A DNA stretch of 64,000 bases from Taudactylus pleione (lineage: Eukaryota; Chordata; Amphibia; Anura; Myobatrachidae). The notes under the pieces were generated by a model that had not been told where the DNA came from, searched no databases, and was given only the letters and a program-made list of their open reading frames with translations. A program made the position numbers and the translations under genes. The stretch lies in contig JAUIMM010000015.1 in NCBI GenBank assembly GCA_031769625.1, forward strand, positions 29,852,501 to 29,916,500, read 5' to 3'. Positions 20,556 to 33,252 of this stretch are shown piece by piece (position 1 is the first letter of the stretch; each line of letters begins with the position of its first letter).

Positions 20556-21711
20556 TGAGTTGGTGCTGGGACTCGCAAATGTAATAGCCTGTGAACTTTT
20601 CAGCTCAAAGCTACTACATTATGCAAATCTGTGTGAGTATTTCCCAATGTAAACTTACACCTTTTAATGCGATCAGCATTAAATGGTGCGAGTTATACAG
20701 AAGCCGTCACAGATCTGTGTGATCCGTGAAGACTTCTGTCTGTGTGTTTTAAAAACAAAAGATGTGCACCCCCTCCCCATAAGCTTAACCAGCACCGGGC
20801 TCTGTATAGCCTGTCCTGGTTCTAAGAATACAGGGGCCAAAATGTGTAGGGGGTCAATGTATATTAAGTACCAGTACAGGGCTTTTCTGAGCTGGTGCTG
20901 GTTGTGGAAAAACAGGGGACAAAACGAGTAGGGGGTCTGCTGTAATTTCCATAACCAGCACCGGACTCTTTCTAGCGGGGGGGTAATGCCACAGCCAGGG
21001 AAAACCTTTCACCGGTTTCCCCGGCCAAAGCATTACCCCTGACCACTAGTCAGCCCAGGCCGGGGATCCCTGGGGAAGTGGGGACCCTCCCAATAAAGGG
21101 GTCCCCCTCTCCAGGGCACCCCAGGCTTAGGCTGATAGCCCGGGGCTATCCCCGGCACCCCTGGCCTTTGGGTGCCGGGTTGATAGTGTAAATGTGTTGT
21201 GTAAAATAGAAGTGTTAATATTGTCTTTAGCTGTGGTATTACATCTCCCAGCAAGCCTCCCCTGCATGCTGGTATTTGGAGAACTAGAAGTACCAGCATG
21301 CAGGACATTATGGGCCCGCTGGTACCTGTAGTTCCACAGCCAAAGAAATATTTCAATAAAGACAAGACACACCGTGAAAGTACAATTTTATTTAAACACA
21401 CATGTACACTCACACTAACTGACACACATACTCAGCTAGCATCCCTGATGACATCATGTCCCCCTGTCCAGTAGGCATCCATAGGTGTACCTGTAATAAA
21501 AAATCCATACTCACCTCTCCTATGCAATGTTCATGTCCTCTTTGGTCCCTGTAGGGATCCATGGGGTTAAAAAAAACGCAAAAATCAGAAACCATGCTGG
21601 ACAGGAGGAAAGGTATGTGTTTACACATACTTTTCCTCCGAGTGAATGACTGGGGCCCATGTGTGGCTAGTCATTGCAGAAGCCGCCAGCCAATCAGCAG
21701 GTGTCTGTGTT

Positions 21712-22152
21712 GGAGCTGCTCGCTGATTGGCTGTGTGTGGTCAACCTGTCTCCTCCATAGCCTTCAATGGTGAGAAATCTCCATTGAAGTATATTGTGGG
21801 AACCTCGACATTGTATCCAATGATGTAACCACAAGGTTCACCTCAAGTAACCTTGTGGTTACATCACTGGATACAATGTCGCAGTTCCAGGCCCGCTAAG
21901 AGCCGCGGCGGGCCCTGGTAATAGGGGGCGTGGCCACGCTGTGTGCTGGGCTGCTGTGAGGGAGGGGGAGCTGCACCGGACCCGGGCCCCTGCCGGGCCC
22001 CTCAGGAAGCCCGGGCCCCAGTAATCTGTGCCCACTCCCCCCCTCTCGGCGCCCCTGCTCGGTTCCCACCATAGACTTAAATGGAGAGTTCTCACCATTG
22101 AAGTCTATGGAGGAGACAGGTTGACCACACACAGCCAATCAGCAAGGAGCTC
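21712..22152. repeat. Inverted repeat pair with about 62-bp arms
   Basis: 21712-21775 and 22090-22152 are inverted copies, sharing ctgattggctgtgtgtggtc and cctgtctcctccatag. A second hairpin (catccaatgatgtaaccaca with its complement, about 21807-21880) lies between the arms, and a hAT MITE has landed next to it. Confidence 0.85.
21888..22057. mobile_element. Short hAT MITE, GC-rich
   Basis: It begins CAGGCCCGC and ends GGCGCCCCTG; reversed, it resembles the left part and tip of the element at 56739-57119. Flanks cgcagttc (21880-21887) and ctcggttc (22058-22065) agree at six of eight positions, consistent with an aged 8-bp target duplication. Confidence 0.7.
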
Positions 22153-22339
22153 TGACACAGTGTTTTTATATGTAAACACAGAAACATGCACGTATCTCAT
22201 GGATATGTGCATGTTTCTGTGTTACTCTGACCTGCTCATGATAAACTCGCTGTCCTGAAGCTAGTCTATTGTTTTTGCGAGTTCTCAGGCAGTAATATGT
22301 GCGAGTGAAGCACTCCCACTCTATTACATTGCCCGAGTT

Positions 22340-22535
22340 CTATCTAGAGTCCTCAGGACCCCACACAGTTCACGTTTTCCAGGTCACCCAGCAGGTGCAC
22401 AGGTGTTGTCATTACTCACTGACACATTTTAAAAGAGCCATAGGTGCAGCTAATTATTTCACTAGTGATTCTGTGAGGAGACCTGCAAAACATGCATTGT
22501 TTGGGGTCCTGAGGACCGAGTTTGAGAACCACTGA
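22340..22535. mobile_element. hAT-like nonautonomous repeat, decayed
   Basis: The right terminus GTTTGAGAACCACTG is a typical hAT end. tcctcaggacc on the left and ggtcctgaggac on the right form inverted subterminal boxes. The left tip is altered, so no target duplication can be read. Confidence 0.65.
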
Positions 22536-22887
22536 TGTAGAGAATAGCAAAACATATGGATGCGACATGTTTTTGGCGACTTATAGTAAAGCCCGAAAAA
22601 TGCGACTTTTACTGTAGTCGCACCTTGTTACATTTGCGAATGAGTAAAAAATTTGAGTTTAGTGCAAAACTCGCATTTTTCAAAAACTCGCAACCTATTA
22701 CATTTACCCCATAATATTAATGCTTTTTCTGCTGCAGTCCGAATGGAAAAGTTAAATAAGAGATATTATTATTACTATACTTCATATAATATAGCAGCCA
22801 GACTAACAGAGGTAATTATCAGTGGGAGGGGTCAAGACGCAGTTAGCTTAACTAGCTAGTGCTGGTCATAGCCATCACCGTCATATG

Positions 22888-24092
22888 CACCCATCAACTA
22901 TAACATTAGAATCACTGACAGGTGAAGAGAATAACATTGATTGACTTATTACAGTGGCACCTGTGAAGGGGTAGGGTATATTAGGGAGCAAGTGAACAGT
23001 CCATACATGAAGTTGATGTGTTGGAAGCAGGAATAATGGACAAGCGTAAGGATCTGAGAAACTTTGACAAGGGCCAAATTATGATGGCTAGACGAATGGG
23101 TCAGAGCATCTCCAAAACAGCAGGTCTTGTGGGGTGTTCCCAGTATGCAGTGATTAGTACTTACCAAAAGTGGTCCAAGGAAGGACAACTGGTCAACCGG
23201 CAACATAGTCATGGGTGCCTAAGGCTCATTGAGGTGCGTGAAGAGTGAAGGCTAGCCAGTCTAGTCCGATCCCTCAGAAAAGCTACTGTAACACAAATTG
23301 GTGAAAAAGTTCTTGCTGACTATATTAGAAAGGTGCAGAACGCACAGTGCATAGCAGCTTGCTGTGTATGAGGCTGCATATCCACAGACCAGTCACAGTG
23401 CCATTGCTGACCCCTGTCCACCAGGGAATGTGCCTACAATGGGCACGTGAGCATCAGAAATGGACCATCGAGCAATAGAAGTAGGTGGCCTGGTCTGATG
23501 AATCAAATTTTCTTTTACATCATGAGGATGGCCGGATGCGTGTGCGTCATTTACCTGGGGAAGTGATGTCATACACTATGGGAAAAAGGCAAGCTGGCGG
23601 AGGTGGTGGGATGCTCTGGACAATGTTGTACTGGGAAACCTTGGATCCTGGCAATCATATGGATGTTACCTTGACATCTACAATCTACCTAAACATAGTT
23701 ATAGACAAGTACACCCATTCATGGCAATGGTTTTCTCTGATGGCATTGGCCTCTTTCAGCAGGATAAAAGGCCCTGCTACACTGCAAACATTGTTCAGGA
23801 ATGGTTTCAGGAACATGACAAAGAGTTCAAGGTGTTGAATTGGCCTCCAAATTTTCCTAGATCTCGATCAGATCCAGCATCTGTGGGATGTGCTAGAGAA
23901 ACAAGTCCAAGCCATGGAGGCCCCATCTCACTACTTAAAAGATCTGCTGCTAACATCTTGGTGCCAGATAACACAGGATACCTTCAGAGAACTTGAGGAG
24001 TCCATGTCTTGATGGGTCTGTGCTGTTTTGTTGCCAGGAGGGGGACCTACACAATATTAGGCAGGTGGTTTTAATGTTATGGCTGATGGGTG
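22888..24092 (+). mobile_element. Tc1-like element, degenerate
   Basis: The ends are inverted copies (cacccatcaactataacatt at the left; at the right, complement cacccatcagccataacatt) and are flanked by TA on both sides, as expected for Tc1/mariner. About 1.2 kb. It encodes an N-terminal helix-turn-helix and a DDE region in pieces. Confidence 0.9.
23018..23990 (+). pseudogene. Tc1-like transposase, frameshifted
   Basis: The N-terminal DNA-binding part is readable at 23018-23248 ([20 protein letters not shown], then [13 protein letters not shown]) until a TGA at 23246-23248. The catalytic part resumes from about 23485 with WSDESNFLLHHEDGRMRV, which includes the first or second aspartate block, and QQDKRPCYTANIVQ, where the conserved aspartate is retained. 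The final block is shifted: LNWPPNFP in one frame is followed in another by the LDQIQHLWD piece that should hold the last acidic residue. Several breaks make it non-functional. Confidence 0.88.
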
Positions 24093-24597
24093 TATTTGAA
24101 CTAGCTGTCCATCACCCTCCTCATAGGCATATGTGTCCATGTCTAATTGAATCACATTTCTGTGAACACACCTTACTGTATTTAGCTTACTGTTGCCCGT
24201 CCCTTCCCTTGGGTAAGGAGAGGCAAATCGATGATACACAAAGACCGGCACATTCTGCAGCTGCAATAGAATATGGAACTCCAGGTTTTCCAGGTCGCTT
24301 AGAGCCAGCAGAAAGTCAGCAGAACAGGAAGAGTTTAAAACTCTCACCAACCCACTGCTCTGGGTCCTGATGCTGTCTAGTGGCCAGGTAGTAGGACTAA
24401 GTGTCTGTAGTGCCAGGGAAAGGGCAATGCTGGGACAGCGTGTCCAATTGTGGCTGCAAGCCACTGCTGACTGCAAAGCACAAGGAGTGCTGGATCCTTT
24501 TATGTTTGCTTGCTCATTTTTTGTTATGTGCCAGTGTGTGTCCAGGACTACGCTCATGTAAGCAAAAGAGCAGTGTCTGCTGTCATTGAAAGACACT

Positions 24598-25195
24598 GGG
24601 CCTGATTCAGAGCCGCTCGTAAGCGGCCGCTCGTTCGCTCCGAGCGATGTTCGCACATCTGCGCATGCGTATTGGTCATAATGCGCATGTGCCAACCAGT
24701 CATTGCGGGCGGAAATCGAGCGCTCGCAAAATAGCGAGTGCCTGCTAATTTGAGTGACAGGATGAGGTGTTTGTGGGTGGTAACAGGGGAAGGTGCTTGA
24801 AAACGGGGAGTGATGATCCGAACGCAGGCGTGCCAAACGGTCAAAACGGGCGTTTTAAGGGTGTGCATAATTAACAAAGCAGCGTCATCGACCACGTCAC
24901 TTGGTTGTTTCTTAGCCTGAACTGTTCGCATGATTGCGGTAGGATAAACCTACCACAAGCACTGCGAGCAGTTCAGATGCCTTTCGATGTACTCGATTAA
25001 TCAAATAAATAGCGGAGATGACGTAGGATGCGAGTGGCCAGGGAGCGTCTTTACAAAATAGCGAGCGCATGTTTCGTTCGCTCGCTCAGGCATAGAGGCG
25101 TCAACAGACCTCAAAGAGCGAGCACTCAATTTAAATAGCCGGCACCTTTTTCTGAACGAGCGAGCGCAAATAGCATCCGGCTCTGAATCAGGCCC
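24598..25195. mobile_element. Harbinger-type MITE, TSD ACT
   Basis: Termini GGGCCTGATTCAGAGCC and its inverted copy GGCTCTGAATCAGGCCC bound 598 bases and are flanked by ACT (24595-24597 and 25196-25198). Internal segments such as gtttgtgggtggtaacag also occur in the MITE at 42316. The shared terminal core ties it to the Harbinger element at 57.4-61.6 kb. Confidence 0.88.
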
Positions 25196-25240
25196 ACTGT
25201 TTTACCAAATACGTGCCTGTCTGAATCCTCATTTCTATAA

Positions 25241-25242
<2 letters not shown>

Positions 25243-25293
<51 letters not shown>
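25243..25293. repeat. (TA)n microsatellite
   Basis: About 50 bases of uninterrupted TA, 48 bases right of the Harbinger-type MITE. Confidence 0.95.
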
Positions 25294-25298
<5 letters not shown>

Positions 25299-25299
25299 T

Positions 25300-27925
25300 C
25301 ATTTATGGGCTAGCTAACTAAAATCCATTCTTGTTTTCTAGATCCAAGTTCATCTCAGTACTGATCTCTCAGAAGTAGTAGACAAGTAATAGCCTCTTTA
25401 TTTTATATTTTATTTTTCCAGTTCTAGTGTATCACCTCAGTAGCGTAAGTTCATCCCAGTCGTCTGGAGACAAGTTAGAGTTTGGCGTGCCCCCGCCCCA
25501 CAAAAAAAATATACCCACGCAATCACACTTAGAAAGAATACATGAAGAAGATATGTGGGGTGTAGAGGTGTATGATAATTTACATATCAGGTATAAATGT
25601 ATATGAGCTTCTGTGCCTGATTTAGCGCTACCGAGCCACGGGGTCCTGCAGTGTCAAGACCCTGGCATAGTTCTGCTAATATTAGTGCATAGGTAAAAAC
25701 ATATATATGTAGTATTCACAATTTTTATATGAGGCATTGGATACACAGCAGGACACCGACGTTCGTTTCGCTGTGGCTTTTAGCCTTGGCAGCACCGAAC
25801 CAGGCAAAGACGCTCATATACAAGTATGCTTAATATGTAAATTTTGTTCCACGGCTCCAGGTACGCAGTGTGACAACGGTTGGTGGGTCAGACAGACTCA
25901 CCGAGTTTCAGCCAACTCTGCAGCAGCATATGCTGGTGAGCCACCATTTGTTGTGATGCATAATCGGTGGTTACCAGTGTGTGGCTCTCTGTACCGTTGG
26001 TCCATGGGATAGGTGTCTTGGGTCCCAGCACACTGTCCAGCAGCTGTGGCAGGTGCACCGTCGCTTGCTGCAGCGCAGGCTGAGGGGTATCAGACGGGAG
26101 CCTTTCTGTTCCCTTTTGCAGGTGTTAGCAGGGCTCCCGGGACAGAGCTAATCAACGCTGCAGCAGCAGCTGGTGCGTCGCTGCAGAGGAAGATCAGTGG
26201 TCACACTTGTTTTCCTCTGTGAATCACACTATTGCTGCTGTACATGCTATAGATGGAGGAGCCCCTTCAGGGCTTGGAGCCCGGAGGCAGGTGCCTACAT
26301 TGTCTCTGGGTGTTATGCCCCTGTATCACCCTGATTACAATATCCAGTGTTAAGAAATATTAAGTAATATACAGGTCATCCAAAATTCATCTTCTGGGAA
26401 ACACTGGACAGGTCAAACAATAATCTTGATACACAGGTGAATACACTAACATGCTGATAATACTAGTTCATCCAACATCACTGACACATATATTTGATAG
26501 ATAGGAATTTCCAAGGCTGACAACCTTCCTTTTTTTGTGTATCCAATTTACCATGCATTTAATGGGACAATCTACACTTTAATCTCTATGCTAGAAGGGA
26601 ATTGATTTTCTTTCAATTCGTAACACATTAACATACTGCAGTTGTTGACTCACAGTCTCCAATTTCTATAGACAGACCAAACTCGTAGTTATCTGTCTTT
26701 GGAAATATCTGTCCCTGTGTTTAGATATGTTTTTGTTTTTTTGTAAATAATATAAAAAAGTGGGGTTAGAAAGTGGGGGAACATAAATAATCTAGAGGAT
26801 TTATAAAGAATAGGAGTTTAGATGTAAGGGAAAAGAAAAGGTCAGCGGAATGGACTAAAATAGTATCAGGAGAATTGAGTATTTGTTAGCCCGGACACAT
26901 CTGTATGGTAAATAAACTTTGCCCACAGTCTGCCGGCATAAATCTTCTCTTCTATCCAGCAGTTACCAGTGCTCTCTATTTAGGCCGATATAGGGATCTA
27001 TTTACCATTGGTGGGTCACTGGGTGTGTACTGTATTGCTGCATATTGCAACAATATAGGAAGCAGTTTATCCTGTTACCATCCACAGTTTGGTTGCGGGA
27101 GCGGCGGTCCCCCTAAGCCTGAGGAGGCGGCACTGTCGCTGCCCTGCACCATCTGTACTTGATTTATCGCTGCAGAACTGCCAGAGAGTTGCCTTGTGCA
27201 TCCTTTGGGAACGCCAGGAACTAAGCTTTCTGGTCCCAGTGGCGGCCCAGCTCCCTCTATGTGATGTCTGGCAATGCTAGCCCCTGCACTCACTATAGTT
27301 ACGCATCTGGATACTGGAGCGGGATCCTAAGTATCCCTCTCTGAAAAAAATGCTAAAACGTAGCCTATTGCTAATGGTGTCAAGCTTAGCTTTTCGGAGC
27401 TGGGTAAATGGGACATTTTTGCAGTGGGGACTGTTTATGCAAAAGAAAATAGACTGCAGCAGTATCTCTGATAACTACTGCAGTACACCCTTGGTAAATA
27501 ATCACTATACAATAAAATGTTTTGATCCTTCAAAGGTTGACCACAATATTAAGCCCGATAAATAGGCCCCATAGACAGAAGTGTTTGTATCAGTGTATAA
27601 GTTAGGTGCTAGTGCCAGAAGATTTAAGCGGCAGTTTTTATGGAAGGCAAAACTCAGTATCTTGGGTTGGAAAATAATTATTTCAGCCAAAAATGCTGGG
27701 TTTTGCCTTTAAAAAAAACAAACCTTAAATCTTGTCACAAAAATTGCAGAAAATCAATGATTTGGACAAATCGCGCCTCATTACATTTCTCCCAAAAGCC
27801 TTTTGATTGTATTTTGGACTCAAGAGGGAGACTGACTTGTAAGTGAATCATACCGTTTCTTTTATGATAGAAAGAGAGAGTGATGCAGCTGATTTCCATA
27901 TAAGTGATATCCAACATTTTGATTA
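25300..27925. other. Non-coding stretch, nothing recognised
   Basis: About 2.6 kb without a gene that I can support. Open frames at 25737-26012 and 26013-26222 resemble no known protein. No strong repeat structure apart from short AT runs. Confidence 0.4.
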
Positions 27926-27929
27926 ATAT

Positions 27930-29000
27930 ATACAAATAAGGTGTCTGCGCTAATCACTATATATAAAACATAGGCTGTGTAAATTATAAATATATTATTA
28001 TTTTATTAAAAATATGAAAAAATGAACTGCAGTTCAACTCTAAAAACATATATAAACATTACACATAGAATGAAAAAATAAATTGAATGTTACATTAATA
28101 ATCTAAACACATACTGTTACCAATATATCATAGGAAAAAAGATAGATGTTTTAAACTCTATGTAGAGCCTTGATGGTAATCAGCATATGTTGCTAATGGC
28201 AACCAGAATGATATCAGTCTGTAAAGTAGGTATAGTCACTCTGTTGAAACGTGATATAGGGTATAGTGACTCCCTAAATTACGGAGCCGTGGAGCTAACA
28301 AAATCTTGGTTTGGTGAATATAATAGCGGGGGGTCTCCACCAAAACCCACAGTCCAGTATCTCACATGGCTCAATGGAGTCAAAGTTCCAAAGACTCCCT
28401 AGGAACCAACTGCTCCTGCGACTCCCAGACAAATAGAAACAAGTAGATGTGACGTTGGTCCCTGTGACCAGCGACGCTCAGGCTGCTAACTGTGGGACTG
28501 TGCGTAGCTCCAATAACTCACAAGCATGGAAGTCCTGCAGGATGGTGAGCCGTTCACGCCTCAGCAACTCCCAATCAGGCCGCAAGGGGTGAAGGCTGGA
28601 CAGTCTGCCTCTGTGGGGAATGGAGGATTCCAGCGGAGGCAACAGATAGCAGAAATGATGGTCCGCACAAACAGGCTCAGCAATGTCCGTCAGTGTGTCC
28701 CAGCAACACTGGTGAGTAATTAATATGCAGGTAGTGCAAATCACCAAACAATGGTTCCACGGATGGAATACAGCAGTGTAGTTGGTCAAGAGTTGAAAAA
28801 GCAGTCCAGAGAGCACCTTGACATGTTTCTCTCCTCTTGCAGGGGTATTTTCAAAAGGTAATGATTAATATATCCAATATGACTGTGTTCTGAGATACCT
28901 GGGATAGTTCTGGGTAGTATGGAACAAATAGGAGAGGAAGGGGCTGTAATGCTGGAGACAAATACCACTGCAGGTAAATATTTAATGATTTTTTCTATTA
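27930..29000. repeat. Probable interspersed repeat, class unknown
   Basis: The block around 28480-28850 (with ccgttcacgcctcagcaact and tctctcctcttgcaggggta) looks to me like a frog dispersed repeat, but no termini, coding region or second copy occurs in this window. An antisense open frame of 112 codons at 28478-28816 is unrecognised. Confidence 0.3.
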
Positions 29001-29004
29001 TGGA

Positions 29005-29975
29005 CAGAGGACATTGACGTTATCAGTTTGGTCAATATATATGTGTCTACCACATTCTGAACATATAGGATGCTGTCAAACCAGAATTTGCACTGGCAGG
29101 ATCGAGGCATGGAGCCTAACAGACCCCCAGTTTTTACCAAGAACACCAACTAGGTGGGATGGGCTTTACTGCCAGGAGTCCACAGGTGGCTGCCATCTAG
29201 CTGCCCCCTGGAGGTGATGATGTGGGAGTGTAACCGACATAAGGCACAAAATCAGCTGGCAATAATGTAGCCAGGTGGTCTGAGGTCGGGGGTTACAGGC
29301 AAGGTAGTAGCATGGTAGACAAGTCGAGGCCAAGGGTCAGTACACAGTAATCAGCAGGCAGTCTAACTGACTAGCTGAAGAAAGGTAATGTGACCTATTA
29401 CCCTGGCAAGTCTCCCTTAAAATTAGGGGTACTTTAATTTGGTGCCAATGTGACATTGTTTTGCATGCTCCTTTAAGCCTGGTCAAAAGTGCCACACACA
29501 CATCCCAATGGGAGCCTCCACCACCATGGAGGAAGAGCCGAAGCTTTCATGCTACAGCCAAGGAGAGGAGACGCCGGATCCCACCTGCTGCAGCTGGTCA
29601 CCATCCGGGGAGGGAGCACCCAGGACAGCCTGCAAGCATGATGCCCGGCAACCCTGCCAGACCCTGTAAAATAGCACAGAGTGCCATTTTGTGAGAGTGT
29701 ACAATTGTTGGCAACAAGAGTCTACCCTGTACCTGCTCCCATACTAGTTTGTGAGTTTGTCTGGGAGGCATGGTATTGGTAAAGACATTGAGGAGGGAGA
29801 CAAAATCTGTTCCTACTTCCTATTGTCAGTAAAAGAAGGGCTTATCCCTGGGAAACCACATAATCTTGTCCGAGTGGATATCATGGATTGTCCCACAAAG
29901 GAAAGAAAGCAAGGGAAGAACAAAACAAAGAAAAATCATGACTCAGTCCTAAAAGGAGGTAGTATACGTTAATGT
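29005..29975. other. Non-coding stretch, nothing recognised
   Basis: Contains short open frames only, none recognisable. 29850-29975 may be more of the L1 fragment but is too diverged to assign. Confidence 0.35.
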
Positions 29976-29979
29976 GTAG

Positions 29980-30430
29980 AAGTTCCGAAGTGGAGGGAGG
30001 CCATGAGTCTGTAGTGTCCACAGTAGAGAGAAGATTGAAACTCTTTTTCAGCTTGGATGCTATCTAAACCCAGATTTGAAATGCACGCTTGGAATGCCAG
30101 AGAACTTCCTGTGTAAGGTGAGCTTCATAAAAATAAAGTTGCAGATTAGGCACTCTGAGACTACCCACCTGAGTTCACGATCACAAATAATGAGAGACTT
30201 TGCATTGAAGAGAATGGAGTACCATAAAAGGGTCAATACTGTAAAAGCCTGAAAGACGTACAGTAGCCTAGGGAGTGTGTTCATTTTAATTGCATTCACT
30301 CTATCTGGATTCCATCCAGGAAATATCTGTGTCATCCATTTGTTAAGTTCCCCTGTAAAGGTATGGAACAGATCATGGTAGTTAGCATTGTAGAGATGAG
30401 CATAGAGTCTGGTTAAACATATGAGTACTC
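29980..30430 (-). pseudogene. L1-type LINE ORF2 fragment
   Basis: The minus strand reads GELNKWMTQIFPGWNPDRVN then AIKMNTLPRLLYVFQAF, the well-known block just after the reverse-transcriptase core of L1/Tx1-type ORF2 proteins. The clearest frame is 30335-30060, and homology extends upstream to about 30430. Upstream RT motifs and the 3' end are absent, so this is a short truncated scrap. Confidence 0.82.
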
Positions 30431-30434
30431 CTAG

Positions 30435-30785
30435 TTATTTGACATGGTGCTTTTTCCAGTTGAAATTATTATTTCATGTGAGCGTAGCATGGAGGATGTT
30501 TTTCTTTTTCTTTTAGCTCTCTAAATTAACTAATTTAACCAAAGATTATGCACCTCAAACATAAGCACAAAATAATACAATGAAGAGCATTTTAACAATT
30601 TTTGTATATTTAACATGTAAAATTGAGACCCTCTCAAAAACAAAAAAAGTTGACCAGCACATGGTAAATACAATGACATTGAATAAAAACATATTTACAA
30701 TCCAACAGCTTTTCAAGGGAAATATCAATCCACTATAAGCATTCTACATATTTCCATGTATACAATATATATAGCTGTTTTTAGC
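30435..30785. other. AT-rich non-coding stretch
   Basis: Nothing recognised between the L1 fragment and the tetranucleotide array. Confidence 0.4.
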
Positions 30786-30786
30786 C

Positions 30787-30899
<113 letters not shown>

Positions 30900-31236
30900 C
30901 GAGAGTGGTTCAATAAGTAAGGTAACAAGACCTCTCACGTGTGTAAGGTTCTCTATTTCATTCTAATTTCCCACCAGTCCAGAGAAGGTAGACCACTGCT
31001 TCCCCTCATGGCCATTAGACTGCAGCTCATGTCAATTATACTGTCCCAATATCAGAAGTAAGATGTCGGGGCTGGCGGAAACATGGTCAAACATTGAGGT
31101 GCATAGTGTGATCAGATTTCTGCATCTAAAGGGCACATCTGCAGCTAAATTTCATCGCCAACAAAGTGTATGGTGATAACGTCATGTCTTGGAAACAGGT
31201 TTGGGTTTGGTGCACTGCCTTTGATAACGACAGGAC

Positions 31237-31915
31237 CAGTGGTCGAAGTGGGGCGGTATACGGCGGTATGACATACCGCCACTTCCCGGCCCCACTTCAT
31301 TTTAGCCGCAGAAGAGAATGCAACAGCGCTGGGATGCAGTATGGCATCCCAGCGCTGGAGCAGCGGCGGCAATGGAAACACTGCTGGCATATAGCCGGGA
31401 CAAAGCAGCCACCTGGTCCCGGCTGCATTGTAAGCAGCGCACTCTGGCTGCCAGCCAATTGCAGGGCTTGCGGCCGCCAGCCAATCACGGGGCTCGCGGC
31501 CGCCAGCCAATCACTGTGCTCGCAGCCGCCAGCCAATCACGGGGCTCGCGGCTGCCAGCCAATGAGAAGCTGGCAAGTGGCAGCTTCTCATTGGCTCGCA
31601 CTACTGGAGCAGCAACGAAGACCCGGTGCTCCTGGCAGCTCCGTTCCAGCAGCGCAGGACCGCAGGTAAGAGGGAAGTAGAGAGAGGGGAGGATGTGAGA
31701 GAGGGGCAGACAGAGGGAGGCAGGCAGTTAGTATTGTAGGGGGTGAGGGAAGAGAGGGATTCAGTTAGAAGGGCAAGGTGTGAGAGAGGGGAGCAGGCAG
31801 GGAGAAGTGTAGGGGTGGGGTGAGAGACGTACAATGGGGTGATATGGAAGCAGGGGCCCAGGGGGGGAAATTCAGTCTCCATACCCCCACCTCTAAATTC
31901 CCACTTCGAGCACTA
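31237..31915. mobile_element. Nonautonomous hAT element inside mariner
   Basis: Ends are CAGTGGTCGAAGTGGG and, inverted, TAGTGCTCGAAGTGGG. The flanks gacaggac (31229-31236) and ggcaggac (31916-31923) form an 8-bp target duplication with one mismatch. Removing the insert rejoins mariner sequence. Inside lies a 26-bp tandem repeat (about 31450-31560, core ccgccagccaatcac), and the right half is purine-rich. No transposase. Confidence 0.92.
31450..31565. repeat. 26-bp tandem repeat, about 4 copies
   Basis: gccgccagccaatcacgggg recurs at 26-bp spacing within the hAT insertion. Each unit carries CCAAT, and ATTGG-bearing inverted copies flank it on the right (near 31590). Repeated CCAAT boxes could in principle bind NF-Y, but that is only inference. 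Confidence 0.8.
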
Positions 31916-32439
31916 GGCAGGACAGATGTTCAAAATGAGCAGCGATCCCACTGGCCAAGCACATCCACCACAGATGACACTATGTGCCATATTAAAGGCC
32001 TGATTCAGGAGGAAAGACACATTTGAGTAAGTGATATTGCTGACGAACTGAACATCTCACTGGGTACTGTACACAATATCGTTCATGAGCAATTGGGGTA
32101 CATGAAAAAGTGTTCATGTTGGGTACCAAAACAACTCACAGTTCACAAAAACACTAGAATGGGATTGTCTTTTGTGCACTTATCGCGGTACCATGAGGGG
32201 GGAGTGCAGTTCCTGCAGCATTTTGTTATAGGCGATAAATGTGGGTGCATCCTGTGACAACGAAGATTAAGATAGCATCCATGACATGGAAACACACATC
32301 GTCCCCACTTTCAAAGAAATTTAAAACAACTTCATTAGCAAAGGAGGTCATGGTGACCGTTAGGACCACAAGGGCATGCTTCTTGTTGATTTCCTCACCA
32401 AGGGAAATACGCTGTCCACTATTGTGACACATTGAGCTA

Positions 32440-33142
32440 AATTCATCGAAAAATACGTGGGTTGCTGCGAACAGGCATTGTATTTTTGCACAATAACGCT
32501 AGGCCAAACTCATTCAACTGCACACGTGAGTTAATACGGTGCTAACATTGGGAGGTACTGTACCATACTCCCTTTCACATATTATTTATAGTTTATTAGC
32601 AGATGTTAGTGGGCTGCTCACCACCGTCGCGTGGTTGGTGATTGATTGTTGTATATATGATCACCACTGTGTGATCTATTTTTCTGTTGGTTATTCACAC
32701 ATGATGATTTTCTTTCATTGGTGATTCAGCACTGTGCAGCATAATGACGGCAGCTGTGCTGGAAGCACAAGCTGCAGGTTGTTGTCAGGATGCTAACCTG
32801 GTATCCAAGGGAAGGGGCTACTACCTGTTAAGCTTCTGTGATGACAGGCTCCACCTACACAGCTGGAAATCTGGCAAGCAGTGGGCTCCGCTGGACTTGC
32901 ACAGCAGTGTTAATGAGATTTGATTATTCAATTGTTTGGTGCTTTTGTAGGCAATATGTACCGATATACCAGCACTGACTTTAAATGCTCCTGAGGGCCC
33001 TGTTTTATATTTGTTCTTTAGTAAACCTATCAACAAGCTAAATGTGAGTGCTGGTCTGTGCTTTGTCCAGACAAATGGGGCAAGTGTGCTGATATTATTT
33101 AAGCAGTGGGACCCTGCATGGCATCTTTTTGTTATGAAAGTT

Positions 33143-33179
<37 letters not shown>

Positions 33180-33250
33180 TAGATATCTGGACACTTTGCA
33201 TTATTGATGATATATTGGAGTGCCGCTGCCTTCCCTCTCTATGTGTATAC
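32440..33250. other. Non-coding stretch with a (TA)n tract
   Basis: Contains (TA)n at 33147-33177. No gene or dispersed repeat recognised. Confidence 0.4.
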
Positions 33251-33252
33251 TC

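Larger units (their letters stand above)
20562..22709. mobile_element. DNA-transposon-like repeat with AAATGTAATAG termini, unassigned
   Basis: The left end (gcaaatgtaatagcctgtga) and the reverse complement of the right end (gtaaatgtaataggttgcga) agree over more than 20 positions. Inside are several inverted pairs and blocks familiar from frog repeats (a tgctggtacctgtagttcca-like segment at 21320-21340). No transposase is visible. It carries a hAT MITE (21888-22057) and a decayed hAT repeat (22340-22535). Exact limits and class are uncertain. Confidence 0.5.
31063..32430 (+). pseudogene. Mariner transposase, interrupted and frameshifted
   Basis: Readable pieces on the plus strand are the first helix-turn-helix (VIRFLHLKGTSAAKFHRQ), then after the insertion RHI-VSDIADELNISLGTVHN (second helix-turn-helix, across a stop), KQLTVHKNTRM, GVQFLQHFVIGD (first catalytic aspartate), MTWKHTSSPLSKKFKTTS and MLLVDFLTKGNTLSTIV. 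This is the Mos1/SETMAR-like transposase order. It ends before the second aspartate. Stops, shifts and a 679-base hAT insertion make it dead. Confidence 0.85.
30900..32435 (+). mobile_element. Mariner-family relic split by a hAT insertion
   Basis: It starts after TA with cgagagtggttcaataagta, a mariner-type terminus. The plus strand then gives broken mariner transposase sequence up to 31236 and again from 31924 to about 32435. No right terminus is visible, so the 3' part is lost, including the last catalytic region. Confidence 0.85.
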
